From positions 1,302,001-1,366,000 of the forward strand of contig CM060731.1 of the NCBI GenBank assembly GCA_030704615.1: a stretch of 64,000 nucleotides of DNA, in the 5' to 3' direction. The stretch is from Takakia lepidozioides. Taxonomy: Eukaryota; Streptophyta; Takakiopsida; Takakiales; Takakiaceae. The notes below the pieces were generated by a model. It worked only from the letters and a program-made list of their open reading frames with translations. It had not been told where the DNA came from and ran no database searches. Shown here in pieces: positions 1 to 13,000 of this stretch. Positions within the stretch are counted from its first letter, which is position 1. The number at the start of each line of letters is the position of its first letter. A program made the position numbers and the translations under genes.

Positions 1-2010
1 GATCAGAACCATTCATAGAACACTTAGCTTGTGGATAAAGTATCACAGACATTCAGAAGGGAGAAGAACATCAACATCTCCGCCCCTGAACCTTTACCCA
101 ATCTTGTAACCAGATTTCATAACTGGCGTTATACAGCACAGGGTTGCACATATGTGGACATCTTCTGTGGTTTCAACAAAAGATTAGATACATTCACCTA
201 AAAGTCACGATGACCTCAAGAGTCTTAGTCCTTCATCCCTCAAACAAGCGCTTGCTCCTTTGTGAATTGGGTGCAACCTTTGTATACAGTGTAGGCACCT
301 TTTCTGCTCTTGTGAATGGTAGGGGGGTTGTTTGTGTGTGACAGAAGAGACAGAGGGGTTGTCCACCTGATCCCCAGGAAGAATGCTGGAGTGAGAAACA
401 GGTGTCCGTGGCAACGTTGGCGAACACAAACGTGACGAATCAGCCTCTGTCTTGATGCGCTTTCTTTTCTGTTCACCTGCACCTGTCATATTCACCGCTG
501 AGACTGCTCAAAGAGTCATACCTAATTTACAATTAGTTCGATTCTCCCATAAAGCAGCCTCCATATCACACCTTGCACAACTCGAAAACATACTTTGCCA
601 AATGCATTGTGGTGCACATTCCCATCAACTGATGCTCTATTAATCATGTCCATCTATTGGAGGCCAGCCAACAAGTTGAACATGAGCATCTGACACTTCC
701 ACCTGTTTGCAGCTTTTCTATGGGTGGCAGAAACGAGTGGCAAGTCCCACCTAATTTCTTGCGGTGGGGGGGCACCTGACCAGGTGTGATTAAACTGTCC
801 AGCCGCCCAACACACAGAGAGGAGACACTGCCACAAGAGGTGACGTTTCTGTTAGTCCTCTCTCTTACTCACTCACCTCACAAACACACATCACCAGGAA
901 AAAGGAAAACCCCAGGACAAACCTCATAAATCAAACCCCGCAACATATATGTAGTCATGGAGGATCATAGATGAAATTGGTGGATTGGCAACACTGCATC
1001 TTGACACAAATAGATATCCTTGGCACTGGGCCAAACCTACCAAGAGATTTAGGTGAAGGTTGAGACCCATTCTTCTGTAGAGATTGCATGTGCAGGCTAT
1101 CTCAACTACATTTCTGTTGGGCAACCAATAGGAGATTCAAGAAAAATTGAGATGAGGATGGAGTAGAATATAACTTCTCCTCGGCTTCAGCCAAGGTCTT
1201 TGCTTCCACGTAGAAGCCCCGCAGCTTGATCCATAGCTTCTCCCCAAACTTCTCTGCGGTCTCTGGAGCTGCACGTGCTTAAACTTCATCGTTCAGAAAT
1301 ACCACATTATTATCGAGCTAGTTTTGTTTGTTTCTCACTGGGAGTAAGATGCCTTTAATTTGCTGACTTAAGCTTGTCTAATCTCTCTTTTATCTTTCTT
1401 TCTGATCTTCAAACAAGGGCAAGCAGACGTATACAGTGGCCAATCTAGAATACCCCTGGTGTGCTGCAAAAAAACTCACTGGCGGATGCTGCTATATCAA
1501 CAGAAGTTCGCGGAGGGTGCGAGAAACAGGCAAACTTGGACGCCTATCCTTGACTTTCTTTTGTTAATTTTAAGGGAGCATATGAGGGTGTGCGTAAAGA
1601 CCAACAAGATTCACCACACAGACGCCTTGAGAATTTTATGCAAGAGATAACAAACTCGGAGTAGACACTTGTGTTCACAGATGGTAAGCCTTCAAAAAAG
1701 GAGATATTCTTCATGAAACTTCATGAATTAAATTTTCCGTTGGTAGCAAGCTGGTTCCTCTCCAATTTCTAATACACTGAATCCAGATACATCACTATAA
1801 ACATGTGACTCACATATCGAACAACCAAGCAAGCAAAAAAATTCCCTACACGGAGTTATCCCCCGAGCAACAAAGTCAGGACGCAAGAGACGGACCGGTC
1901 TGAGAAAGTTTCAAGTGGATTTTGTTGATTTTCCGTATCACCGCGTCCTGCTCTTTTCGCAAGCGGTCCAGCTCCTTGAGATGATGGTTTGCCGCCTCCA
2001 CGACTGCCAT
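1..2010 (-). CDS. SGF29: SGF29-like SAGA/chromatin subunit (5' exons; continues past left edge)
   Basis: This minus-strand gene is read from its 5' exons. Exon 1 (2010-1896) starts at an ATG and encodes a coiled-coil start (KELDRLRKEQDAV, then INKIHLKLSQT). A phase-1 GT at 1895 joins exon 2 (1268-1175), which follows a gtgcag acceptor and reads APETAEKFGEKLWIKLRGFY then VEAKTLAEAEE. Exon 3 (476-367) reads EQKRKRIKTEADSSRL and ends at GDQ|V. The order and wording match plant SGF29 (ELDRLRK..., INKMHKKL, PE..EKPGD, KLKNLYIQAKEL, QKRKR, GEQVAAR). SGF29 is the SAGA subunit whose C-terminal tandem Tudor domain binds H3K4me3. That Tudor part would lie beyond base 1 and is not seen. At least one small exon between 1175 and 476 was not resolved. 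The gene is divergent from LYAR. Confidence 0.72.
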
Positions 2011-2324
2011 CCTCGCTCACTCTCACCCCACGCACATTTGCCTCCCAACCTCGCTCACGTCCCCATGGATCATTGCGGGCAAGGAATTCAAGCAGCAGCC
2101 TTCCTCCTAACAACAAACTCTCACTCTCTCTCTCTCTCTCGGAATCTTGGATGGATATTTCATATTGTAGCATATTCTCATGTATTCTCACATCTGTAAC
2201 GTCGTACTAGCAACCCAACCCTAACCCTAGGGACAGCTGAACGTGAAGCTGCCATAAACCTGTCAACCGCAAGGGAGACTGGAATTCTCGAGGGGGAGGT
2301 GTTGAGGCGATCAGTGAGGGCGGA
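2011..2324. promoter_or_regulatory. Bidirectional promoter region with tandem telo-box
   Basis: About 314 bp separate the start codons of two divergent genes, SGF29-like (leftward) and LYAR (rightward). At 2217-2230 the sequence reads aaccctaaccctag, two overlapping plant telo-box motifs (AAACCCTAA type). Telo-boxes are known in promoters and leaders of plant ribosome-biogenesis and translation genes, which fits the nucleolar role of LYAR. A CT microsatellite (about 2120-2139) lies near the SGF29 side. No TATA box is obvious. Confidence 0.5.
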
Positions 2325-5300
2325 ATGGTGTGGTTTCAATGCGAGAGCTGCGGTGAAAATGTGAAGAAACCCAAATTGCTGAACCATTGCCGTGGTTGTG
2401 CTGCTAGAAAGGTTTGTTTTCTCCTTCCTCTCGCCCTCTCTGTCACACACGATGACTCTCACTGCAACTCTTGTCGGAGGCTTGATACAGATGTGAGGTT
2501 CCATGTGTCATGATGTTGCGGACTGGCTCTGTACTTCCGTCAATTTAATGTATCTAATAGAGAACGTGCTTGGAATGCAATTAACAGGAAAGTGCCACTG
2601 TCGGAGCTAGCCGTCTAAGATAGTGTGGACTTCTTCTTCTATCCTCTCATCCACCCTTAGCCTACTTTTCGGCTACTTCCCAACTGGGTGCGGGGTCTAT
2701 GGTCAAGAATCTACAGCGTTGATGGTCTCAGGAGTTCTGCAAGGCCCACAATAGTAGCACAATGACTTGATTTTGGAACATCAATATTTGCTGTAGCACT
2801 TAGCTTGCAGGGAACAAGCAAACAATGGTTGACTTGAAAAGTGCATATCACACGAAAGATACCTGGTGACCCAGCTCCGAAGTGTGAAATTGTTGACGAT
2901 TTACAGCTATATAACGGAGCTGTGTTCGTAAAGCTCATTTGCCAAGAATGTGTTTGTCTGATGTAGTTATTTGCGGTGAATGCAGTTCTCGTGTATCGAT
3001 TGTGGGGTTCTTTTCGATCAGCAGAGTGTGCAAGCTCACACTTCTTGTGTTACAGAAGCGGTATGTCTGTTCTCTCCACAATGCATATCGCTGGCTGAGG
3101 AAGGTGCTCCATAAGGTGACAGAGTTGATCTAGGAATGAAGACCCCTGACTTGCCCTTTATCTGTTGTTCGTTCTGCTCTACCCACTTGTTGGCTGGGTC
3201 ATTGCTACACTTATTTTATTGTGTGCACCTCCTTTCCTGTGTGTGAGTGTGTGACTAGTTCACAACATTGACCCTGTGAATGGTACTTACATTGTTTCCT
3301 TCAGTGGGCATATAAGAGTGCAAGTTTTGCAAATTACAGGAAAAGTATGGACCGAAAGGGGGAAACAAAGGAACTGGCACACCTGCCCAGAATTCCACAC
3401 CTACTCTCTCTCGAAACAGTGCGGCTATCGACTTGAGCGTAGGACTCTCCACTCATCCTCCTTGGGCCTGCAGGTGTGCACTCTATATGTCATCTCTGTG
3501 CCAATGTAGGAAGTGCCTCTGATAAAGGATTTATGCTATTAATCTCCGAGCAAATAACATATTTCAAGTCGATTCTTGATGGGGAGCTATTTGATTTGGT
3601 GAAGTCCTAGCAGGCATGTCACCCATGATCGCTTTAGCAGATAGGATGGAGCTGTTGAGGCGGAAATGACAGAGTTAGATGGGGAGGATTCAAAGTTTGG
3701 GTGCAGGGGAAAGGTAGTCTCATGCAACTCTGCTTGTCATTGTTCTCAACCTCGAGCCCTGTACATGGAGCACATTGGAGGGGGAGGGTAGCAGAGCAGA
3801 GCAGTATGGGGGCAGCTACCATGACTGAAGGCTCAAACAAGTAGTGAGACCTACCTTTGTGAATGCTGGTATTTTGCCCCTGCGGATTTCCTCCAGGAAA
3901 GATGCAAATTGGCTGAATCGGAGCCAAGATCTCAATGAGAGCTTCTTGCACAAGAACACTTACTACACTGCATTTCCCACCGGCATGCCCACAAAGAGAG
4001 CACATCAGCTCCCTTTTACCCAGCTCAGTCATCATAGTAGTGATGAAAGCAGTGTACTCTTATTTGTCAGCCTAGTTCTTCTGAATCGAAGGCCTTGACT
4101 GTACTTCTTGAGTCGCCCCAGGATGAAGAATCTCACACAAGAGTTATTTTAGACTTCTCGGGGAAAGAAAGGGAGAGAGATGGTGTAGCCAATTAGTTGA
4201 TATTTGCCAGAGGATTTTGGTGGAATACTCAACAGATTTGTTTTCTTGCCTTGGCAAGGCAGGAGGGAGCAGATATTGGTTGACACCAGATGTTTTCATT
4301 TATAGGCTTCTTGGTTTCATGAAGGTGTGATTAGACCGCAATCTATGTATTGCTGTTGGCCAACTCACTCAAGCAAGGAGGGTGGTGACACTGATGGAGT
4401 GTACTGCGGTGCAGCCTTTGCAATGTGAACGTAACAAGCCTTGAGGCGCTGGAAGGCCATTCACAAGGGAAGAAGCACCTTGCGAAGTCTAAAGCTGCCG
4501 CAAAACAGAACAAGCCTCCAGCAACTGACCCGTCGTTGGCCGGTGAAATTAAGAGTGCAGCAATTGGAGATCAATCAGGGAATACGTCTGGACCTGACAT
4601 TTCTCCTGGAACCTTCATAACGATGGGAGAACCAGTTGACAGCAAATTCGAAAGCCTCACGCCCACTTCTCAGGTGGAGAAAAAGGAGGGCAAGAAGCAG
4701 AAGGAAGGTAAGAAGCAGAGAGTAGATGCCATTGAGTCCAGTAGGGAAGAAGTGGCCACAGTGGTGACTCAGACTGTGAGTACAGATTTGAAGTTGCATG
4801 GCAAAAAAAGAAAGGCTGCACTCGACAGCGGTGACAATGGCATAGCTCCCAGAGAAGACTTTGATGGAGCCATCGGGAAGAAGAAAAAAAAGGGCAAGGC
4901 TGACTTACAAACTGGATCTACCAAGGAACATCCTCAGGACCTAAAAAATGGTAAGCTGGGAACAAGGCATCTTATATTCCTAATCCATGTTGGGAGATTC
5001 TTGTAACCCAAAGCAGAGCTTTGAGGGCAGTAGTGTCTATATGAGGCTAGTGGTATCATCATGGCATCAGATTAATTCTGATCTGCTTTTTAAAATCCTC
5101 TTATTGAGCTTATTGAACAAGAATGTCCATCACAAGTTCCCAACTATAAATTAAAGTCTAATTTTGAGTCTGCCATCAAGGCACGATGGCGACTAGCTGT
5201 GAGTTGCCAGATGGTTTTCAAGAACAACCATTGTCTTCCATGAAGTGAAAAATTGGGGTTGCCTTATGTTGTAGACACCAACAAATGATCTGCTCAACTT

Positions 5301-6443
5301 GCTCATCCATTGGTTTCACCTCAATTAAATTCAACATATTTTGTTTATGTGCAGGTGCTGTGAAAGATGCACACATAAAGCCTAAAAGGGAAAAGGGGGA
5401 AGAGGAACAGAAAGACAGAAAGCTAGCAGCCTCTGGTGACAGTTCCGTCAATGGTAGGATAGAAATGGCCGTGTCTAATGGAGAGACGAACGGGCACACT
5501 CATGACGTGGAGAAAACCCATGGGCATGTTGAAGTGGCTACTTTCAGTAAGAAAAAATCTAAAAAAGCTCAGCCAGTAGAGGCGCCTTCAACTGTGGAAG
5601 AACACTTCATAGAGGCAGGAGGGGCAAAGAGTCTGAAGAGTGGGAAAAAGCCCAAGAAAGTGAAGGAGATGTTGCAGATAGCAATGACTCCCTCAGTCAG
5701 TCTAGCCGAGGCTGTGGATTGGAAGAAGCTTATTACTGAAGTGCTTGCAAAGGTGGGCTTAAGCGGGTGTTATTCACCCACAAAAAGTTATTTGGGGGTT
5801 ATGTGATGGCCTTCTTTTTTGCTGGGTAGAACGCTATTGCTGGTTACACCAAAAAACCAATGTCATGTCAATTTTTCCAAGGGCTGACCTTGGATGACGT
5901 GGAGGATGCACGCAGTCAGCTGATGGAGCAATGAAGAAGAGGAAATTTCAAAAGATGTGTCTCCCTTTAGCTGCTCAAGCTGCTGAGTCAGCATCAATCT
6001 CTGCTGATGAAAAGATGCTGGAGGCAGAGCTCCTGAATCAGGTATTCCCAGGAAAAGTTTTGCATTTGAATTTGGCATTGCGTGTATGTGACATGATTTA
6101 GGCAGAAAGTAGTTATCACACAACGACTCAAATTCCTCTGGTGTGCTTCAATCGTGCATGCAAGTCCCCTGGTCTTGAGTTGTTTTTATGAGGCTGGAGT
6201 TGAAGTTTGGTCCATGCCTTAGGTGCTGTGCAAATCCGTAATTGCTAAGTTGGACACCCAAATCAGTTTGTAGATCACTTTAATCATTGTGGTCTCTTTG
6301 TTGTACTGGCCAGTCACTTGGATTTAGTCATCTACTCTAGAATCTTGCTTACGGGAAGAGACCTCCATGTGTTGGGTTTGCAGATAAGCAACACCTCCAA
6401 GTTTGTGGTGGAAGGAAAGATTGTGCGGTTGGCTAAGGCCTAG
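2325..6443 (+). CDS. LYAR: LYAR-type zinc-finger nucleolar protein, 7 exons, 471 aa
   Basis: Seven exons join in frame: 2325-2411, 2986-3060, 3340-3473, 4415-4950, 5355-5752, 5916-6041 and 6384-6443, all with GT-AG borders. The N-terminus [18 protein letters not shown] is the classic LYAR start. Exon 1 gives the first C2HC finger (C6, C9, H21, C25), exon 2 the second ([16 protein letters not shown]), and the exon 3/4 junction rebuilds C-S-L-C-N for the third. The middle is lysine-rich with KKKKKGK-type nuclear or nucleolar signals. The C-terminus ([13 protein letters not shown], then KKRKFQKM, then [13 protein letters not shown]) matches the conserved end of LYAR proteins. LYAR acts in the nucleolus in rRNA processing and ribosome biogenesis. 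Splice phases are consistent throughout (0,0,2,1,0,0). No damage is seen. Confidence 0.9.
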
Positions 6444-7461
6444 TGACACAAGTGTTGGTGCACTCCAATCAGCCTCTCAATTTTGACCGACTTTGCAGGA
6501 AAACCTGGTGTGAATGCTTGTTTATTGAAGCCTTCACCATCACAATGGTAGGGTTGGTTCCAGGTAAACTGAGGGATTACTATCCATGTTGTAGCGTTGT
6601 TGTCTGAGGCTATTTTCCATCCAGCAACTCTTCTCTTGATTCCTATGCTGCTACCATTCCTAGATGATGCGAGGGTTAAATTTCATGAATTTTGTCCAAT
6701 GTTGTGAGTTTTTTTGGCTTGTTGGAAAGTTGTGTCCACTTCACCTTGTGAAAGGCTGATGCATAGGCTGCCTTGTTCTGGTAATGAAACTCCCAAAACA
6801 GCTAAAGGTGAGAACAACTGGGTACAAAATGTGCTGTTTATAGTATGTTGTTGGCCTCCTCCTATGTCATGTGGCACTTGCTATACCTGAGTGAAGTCCC
6901 AAGAGGGGGAAGTCCTGAAGTGGTATCATCCTCGCCAAATTGAAGCGCTGCACAGTATTTTAGGGAAAGCTGAAAGATGCCATGTTACCACTTCAGTATC
7001 ATATGTATTCTCCTTCCATTGCTTTTGCCTCCAAACATCCTACTGTCACTGCATGGGATTTGTTGGAGTTGCTGGTTCAAATTGAATCAGCATCTTTTCT
7101 AGTATCTTGCAAACTTCACACCCATTAATGGCACTGAAATGTTTTGAATCATTGCAGCAGTGGCAGCGAAGGCCTCTCTCCTCACAACGGAGGAATTTTT
7201 TTGTTCAGTATGAATGCATCACATGCTCTCGTCTAAATTTTGTACTTTGTTGGTGCAGTTCATCTCTACAAAACCATTGCATGGCTTGCACCTCCCATCC
7301 CTGCACACGAAAATGGATGTGGCATTTCTTTTCAGAGATTGATTGAAACTGTCACCACAGAGTTCTAAATGTTCATCATGACCTTCTCAGCATGGTTCCA
7401 GGCTTAAGCATTGGTCTTTATGTTCTTTTGTTCAAAGGAAAACACTTTGATAGCAACTGCC
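6444..7461. other. LYAR 3' flank, nothing recognised
   Basis: About 1 kb of unremarkable sequence after the LYAR stop. Short open frames occur but have no splice context or recognisable motif. The LYAR 3' UTR must lie here; no single clear polyadenylation signal stands out. Confidence 0.4.
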
Positions 7462-7675
7462 TCACAAATCAGGCCCCTTAGTTATAGTGAGAGGGTTAAA
7501 TAACACCTTTCAAAGTAACCTCGCCTGTAAGGCACCAAGCACAAGGCTTATGGGACAACACCCAAAGGACGGGGAAGAAGATAATAACACACCCAACAAG
7601 GTAGTAGGATTTGAACCCAGAAACAACTATGTGGTGGAGCTTGGTGCACTATCCTACTGAGCCGCCAAATAGTGT
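7462..7675 (-). repeat. tRNA-derived SINE (minus strand)
   Basis: Read on the minus strand, 7670-7646 gives TGGCGGCTCAGTAGGATAG, an A-box-like RNA polymerase III promoter start. About 30 bases later 7619-7606 gives GGGTTCAAATCCTAC, a very good B box (GGTTCRANTCC). The spacing is that of a tRNA, but the rest does not fold as a functional tRNA (a long unrelated tail runs to about 7462). This is typical of a tRNA-headed SINE. The exact 3' end is uncertain and no clean target duplication was found. Confidence 0.6.
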
Positions 7676-7804
7676 ACAACACTTCATTTTCCAAAAAGCT
7701 ATCTTATCGTAAAAATCCTCTTGAAGATTTTTGTTGTTTATACATTAGCTTGCAAGGCCCTTTCCGTATGCATTGAACAAATGTTTGCATCAATCCATTC
7801 AGAC

Positions 7805-8311
7805 CAGTGTTGGACTGGTATCAAGTTTTTTACATACCAGACTGGTCCTGGTACCAGACGCATCACAAAACTTTCATACCAATCTGGTCTATATAATGGT
7901 GGATGTATTTTTTTCCACATACTGGTATGAATATGATTATCATGACCACAATACCAGCTGGTATGAGATATCAACTCTGGTATCATTCCAAAGCCATCTT
8001 GAGTTACAAATGTGTCAAATGGCAAGTATCAAGTGAAAACAAATAAAATATACATAAAGAAATAAATATACTTAAGTACAAATATATAGGCAGATGTACA
8101 CATAAATTACTTCAGTATACATACCAGAGTAAATTAGGAAGAAGGTGGGGGAGTACTGGTATTGTGGCTGGTATGAAAGAACTGATACCAGCCTGGTCTG
8201 GTATATGACCAAGTACTCTCCCAAATGATACCAGACTGGTCTGGTATCTAATACCAGTGCATATACCAGTATTATATACCAGTCCTTCACCTATATACCA
8301 GTCCAACACTG
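7805..8311. mobile_element. 507-bp hAT-type MITE, copy 1
   Basis: The ends are inverted repeats (CAGTGTTGGACTGGTAT at the left; its complement ends at 8311). A perfect 8-bp direct repeat, ATTCAGAC, flanks the element at 7797-7804 and 8312-8319. An 8-bp target duplication is the mark of hAT transposition. The inside is packed with the motif ATACCAG/CTGGTAT in both orientations and has no coding capacity. A related copy in opposite orientation is at 24242-24748. Which autonomous hAT mobilised it is unknown; the decayed hAT genes at 16.9-21.0 kb are candidates only by proximity. Confidence 0.85.
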
Positions 8312-8319
8312 ATTCAGAC

Positions 8320-10062
8320 CATCTTACATCTTTTCTTTGAGAGAGGAAGGAATCTAAAACCAAGACCAATTTGGTGAGTGTAAAGCAAACAAGTATAATA
8401 TCTTCGTCGCATACTTATAGTCATGATGGAATAGAATAACTATCCTAACATTGATGACAATTCTTCACTATGCATCATCAAATCCACACCCAAACCCCTC
8501 AAGTCCCACACTTTATTCCTTTCCACTTGGGCTTTAGATCGAAACATTGCAACTTACTTTCATCCTACATCATCTCAAAAATACACATGTCAAGTACATA
8601 CTTAGTATCTAGTGTGACTCATTTCTCAGAATATCTTCAACTTCCTTGAAGAGAGTATGATGCAAATCCCACTTTCATGCTTTTCCTTTTCTCCTTTACA
8701 AGACCACACTAGCTGTGAACTGTGAACCAGTTTTTCTTGGCATTCAAACTCCACAAAACAGATCCAATTCTACTGTTTATGTCTTGTGGAACATAAACAG
8801 ATTGCTCACAACATATGAGCCGGATTTGCACACGAAAACCGCAGTGTAGATTGTGGGTTCGATTTAAATGTAGCTATGCTTGGGAATTCTTAGAATGCTA
8901 AAAAGACCCATGATCTTGCCGCCGACGGCAAGCTAACTATCATCATCACCATCATCACCATTATCTTGGCCACTCACTCACCCAGAGTTGAAAGGGGCGA
9001 CCAGGGGTCGCCCGGAGGCAGGAAGAGGGCGGCGACCGAGAAGGGCAAGCCTAACGGTCTTGCAACCGTCCCCCCTTCCCTTTCCCCTCGCGCACACTTG
9101 GTTTTGTGTTTTTTCTCTGACCGTGGCCCGCTGCCCGGCTGCCCAGGCGCGACCTTGCCGTGCTCGTTTCTTTGCGGGCTGCCCGCGCTCCCGGTTTCTT
9201 GATCTACTCTCCCTCTGCGGAGCTGCCTCATATAACTCGCCTGGCTGCCTCGCATCCATGAATGCTGCACATTGTTGCTGAGGCTGCGTTCTGCGGGCAA
9301 TTGGGCTTGTGGGTTTTTGGGGGGAGACGATTTGATGACAACATGGACATCGCCGCAATTGCAGTAGCTGTGTTGTGCGATCTCTTCTTGGCTTTGGAGC
9401 CGTCTGAAAGTCTTTGGCATTTTGGGTTGTAGCTGCTTTTGTTGGGATTGCAAGGGCATGGACAGCGGTGACAACATTGCGTTTCGTGCGGATGCATTTA
9501 CGTGCTCTCTTTTTTCTATTGTTGCTCAGTTTTTGGCTGAACGATTAGCTTGCGAGAACGAGAGTTTATTGCTGCAGCAGGAGATGCAACCCATAAGTTC
9601 TTGATCTGAGAAAATCCAGGAATTGCATCAACTTTTCCGTGTATCGGATAGTAAGGGCGGTGGTTATTCAAACTTGTGCACGCACTGCGCAAATCTGGGG
9701 TGCGGAATATACGTAGGTGTATATAGATCAACATTGAGATTCAAGGGAAACCAGATATTCTTGCAGAAACGGAATCTCCACATTCGAATTGGGCTTGAAC
9801 TATTTTTTGAAGCTGTGCAAGTATTTGGCGGCAGTAATCATGCTTCAAGATCACAATGCGAGATCCATACAAGCTTGAACATCTGAGGACTTCATCGCGC
9901 AAGAAGGCTCGCTATTACAGTTTTCTGTAGCTCGAGGGTGGACCCTCGAGAGACTTACTCCAGAATCGTTGCGGGTAGAATAAGAAGTGACAGGCATCTG
10001 ACGATTTGATCTTATCATATACAAAGAGCAGAAGGAATCAAGGGGGAATCGAGGGCGAAGCG
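8320..10062. other. Upstream and leader region of the KH-CCCH gene
   Basis: AT-rich up to about 8930, then markedly GC-rich with CpG from about 8980 to 9230, then a leader-like stretch to the ATG at 10063. Open frames in the GC-rich block (both strands) have low-complexity composition and no motif I recognise, so I treat them as non-coding promoter or 5' UTR. A CAT/ATC microsatellite occurs at 8940-8965. Confidence 0.4.
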
Positions 10063-13000
10063 ATGGGTTCAGCTTATGAGCCCGCCGCGAAGAAGGCGCG
10101 CCCATATGAGGCATCTCCCACTTCCATCAATGGAAACGGATTTATGAATGGTAATGCGATGATGGACCAAGCAACCATACAAATCAACGGAGACCACGAG
10201 TGCAGGCGCTACAACACCCCCGAGGGCTGCCCCTACGGAAGTAAATGTCGCTTCAAGCATGGCCTAACCGGTTATACCTCCCACTCTTAATTTTCTGTTG
10301 TATCTCTCTCGGCAACGGAATGAAGAGAAGCTAGCCGGACCCAAACCTTGTCAACTAAGAATCTCCCATCTTTAGTCTTCCATCGTGTGTGTGTGCCGGT
10401 TATCCCAGCTTGGGTCTTTGACTCTCCTGAGATAACTGTGGACGAGTGTTGTGTTTCGCGTTTCAAACGACACATTCAATCTTTTCTTTAGTTTCTGTTT
10501 CAATCCGTCATTGCAAGAATCCCATGATAAATCCCACGAGAAAGAGAGAGAGAGAGACAGGATGGGGTGAGAGGAATTCACTACTAAGGCAATCCCTTTA
10601 ACGGAGGGAAACTACCTGCTGAACTTTAGGTGATTGACATGAAACCAGACCTGCTACTCATGCTGCCCAATGATCCCCCAAAAACCTTGGGTGATTTGCA
10701 GTGTGTCTTTCTTCTGCTGCGAGAAATCATTTACTCTTGCAATTGTGCCTTCCTAGTTCCTATTTAATTGACAATGCTTGCTCAAGGGATTCTATCTGGC
10801 GGGTTGCCACAGCGAATGAAGAGTTTATCACTGATCTCTGCATTTCAGACGAAATACTCCTTATACTCCTTTCGTCCTGGAACCGTCCTATAAACCCTTT
10901 CCCCGTTCAATCAGGAGACTACTGACTTTCAAAACATGGGTCAAAACATGGTGTAAACCCTTAAGTGCCATTTCAAGAAAAAGTGAGGGGTCCACTAAAA
11001 TAGCGATGCTACTCTTTGCACTGCACAGTACAGAGGACCCACTTTGCCATATGCTAGGCTGTCCATCTTTCTTGAAACGCTTGTCAATTTCTTTAGATGA
11101 TCAGTAAGTTCAGCAAGTGAGCAAAGCTGAGTAACGCTATAACAACATATTATGTAATCAAGGAGATATCCTCAGTTACAGTAGCCATCTAATCTCTGGT
11201 GTGTACTAACTACCTTGCCTAATTGTGCACCACATGGAGTGTGAGTCTCTTGCCGCATTGATTTAATTGAATTGGCATTCAATTTTCATTTATATTTCAC
11301 TTAAGTACATGTTTGTAGATAGAATTAAGCTGACTAGACTATCTCGATTACGTTACATCAATGTCCCTCTTCTCTTCTGTCTCGTTCTCTGCCTAATAGT
11401 TTGGTGTACTTGTGTCTGTCATGCTTGTCAGTGCCATCCTCTCTCTATCCAGAAGACCTTTAGTCTTCCCACGTTGGGCACCATGCCGAAGATCAAAGAG
11501 TAGGCTGCCTACCTGATTGAGACCTGATCTGAACAGCAAGTTAACCCTTATACACGTGATTGTGAAAAGAGAATTGGTTATAAGAGATTCTCTGTTTGGA
11601 TGCAGCAAAAGACTGTCACTAGACCACTTCTGACTCAGTCTGAGGCTTGAGACAAAGCCTAAACCTGTGATCCTCTTTGGGCTGGATTTCTGCATGAAAA
11701 TGATGCAAGGGTGAGATCTGGATGACAGGAATCAACTTCATTTATGAATGTAGGTCCCATAGTAAAGCAAGCCCTCCGCCATGACCGTGCCTAACAATCA
11801 AGGAATCCATGAATTTCACCTGAAGGTTGTTTCAAATCTTTCCATCTAACTTCATTAGCTTCTGTCTCAAAGAAGTGCGTAAGATGAACAATCAAGGTAG
11901 GGAAATTACTCAAAAACCCTAGCTTGATAGCCAAATGGAACCTGGACCTGGGTTTTCCCAGGCCTGGAACTGGAGTAGAAAAAAATTTGCTTCCCAGTGG
12001 CCTGGTATGAGGATGACCTCAAGGCCGCAGCAATTGAAACTGTACTGGTTACTCTCACCTGAGTATCTGTTTTTGTGTTGTCTTTCTTATTGTGATGATG
12101 GTTGGGGGAATGCAGACGACAGAGATTTGGGACAACCAGTGTCAGCATTAGGAAGCAAAAAAAAGCCATGCACCAAGTTCTTCAGGTCTGTCACATTTTC
12201 CTCCTCTCCTTCATTAAGAGCTTTCTAGAGGAAATAAGGAAGCCAGAGCCAACCTTATATACTCAGGTAGATCCCTCTACTTAGCATGCCTTTCTCAAAA
12301 GCCTGTGTCAACACTGCAGTAACCTTCATTGTAGAAGTTCAGTGGGTTTCTTCATTGGTGCAGAGGCTTGACACAGCAGCCAAACATAATCGCTGCTAGT
12401 CGGACTTTAGAATGAGCAATTCCAAGTATATCCTTTGGTTAGGATGCTTTTCTCTGATAAAGTGAGGGAGACAAACACGACCCAGAAAGACAGACCGTAG
12501 CGTGACCCCTCTCTAGATTGAAGTCTAGAGAAAATGTCTGATTGTCAGCTATGTGTGGTTTCAATTGCGGGATAATCAGCACATCAGGGTGCCCGTACGG
12601 GGAAGGCTGCCATTTTCTCCACTACGTTCCAGGGGGCATTGCAGCATTAGGCCTCATGCCCCTCACAAGTGTTCAAGGCAACACAGCAATCCCGGCAAGT
12701 GCGGTCTGCAAGGTGCTTGGAGGCATTGGACCAGCAGGCGTCCAGGGCACGACAGTCGATCCAGCCGCTACTGTGGGTGGCTTCAAGACACGACTCTGCA
12801 ATCGTTTTGCTACTCCTGAAGGGTGCCGGTTTGGAGACAGGTGTCACTTTGCGCACGGAGAGAGTGACTTGCGACCATCAAATGGGCGGACCAACAATCA
12901 GTCTATGGGCCTCGACTTCTCGGTAAGTAGAGGGAAACTCCTTGCTCCATACGGTGAAGGTAAAACTTGGTATCGGATCTATGTCGTCTCTAATGTATGG

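Noticed and set aside
2217-2230. Interstitial telomere repeat
   Set aside because: Only two units; better explained as a promoter telo-box.
7606-7675. Functional tRNA gene
   Set aside because: A and B boxes are present but the acceptor stem does not pair and an unrelated tail follows; SINE is the better call.
8974-9497. Overlapping open frames on both strands in the GC-rich block upstream of the KH-CCCH gene
   Set aside because: GC-rich DNA has few stops; the frames are low-complexity on both strands and have no motif or splice context.
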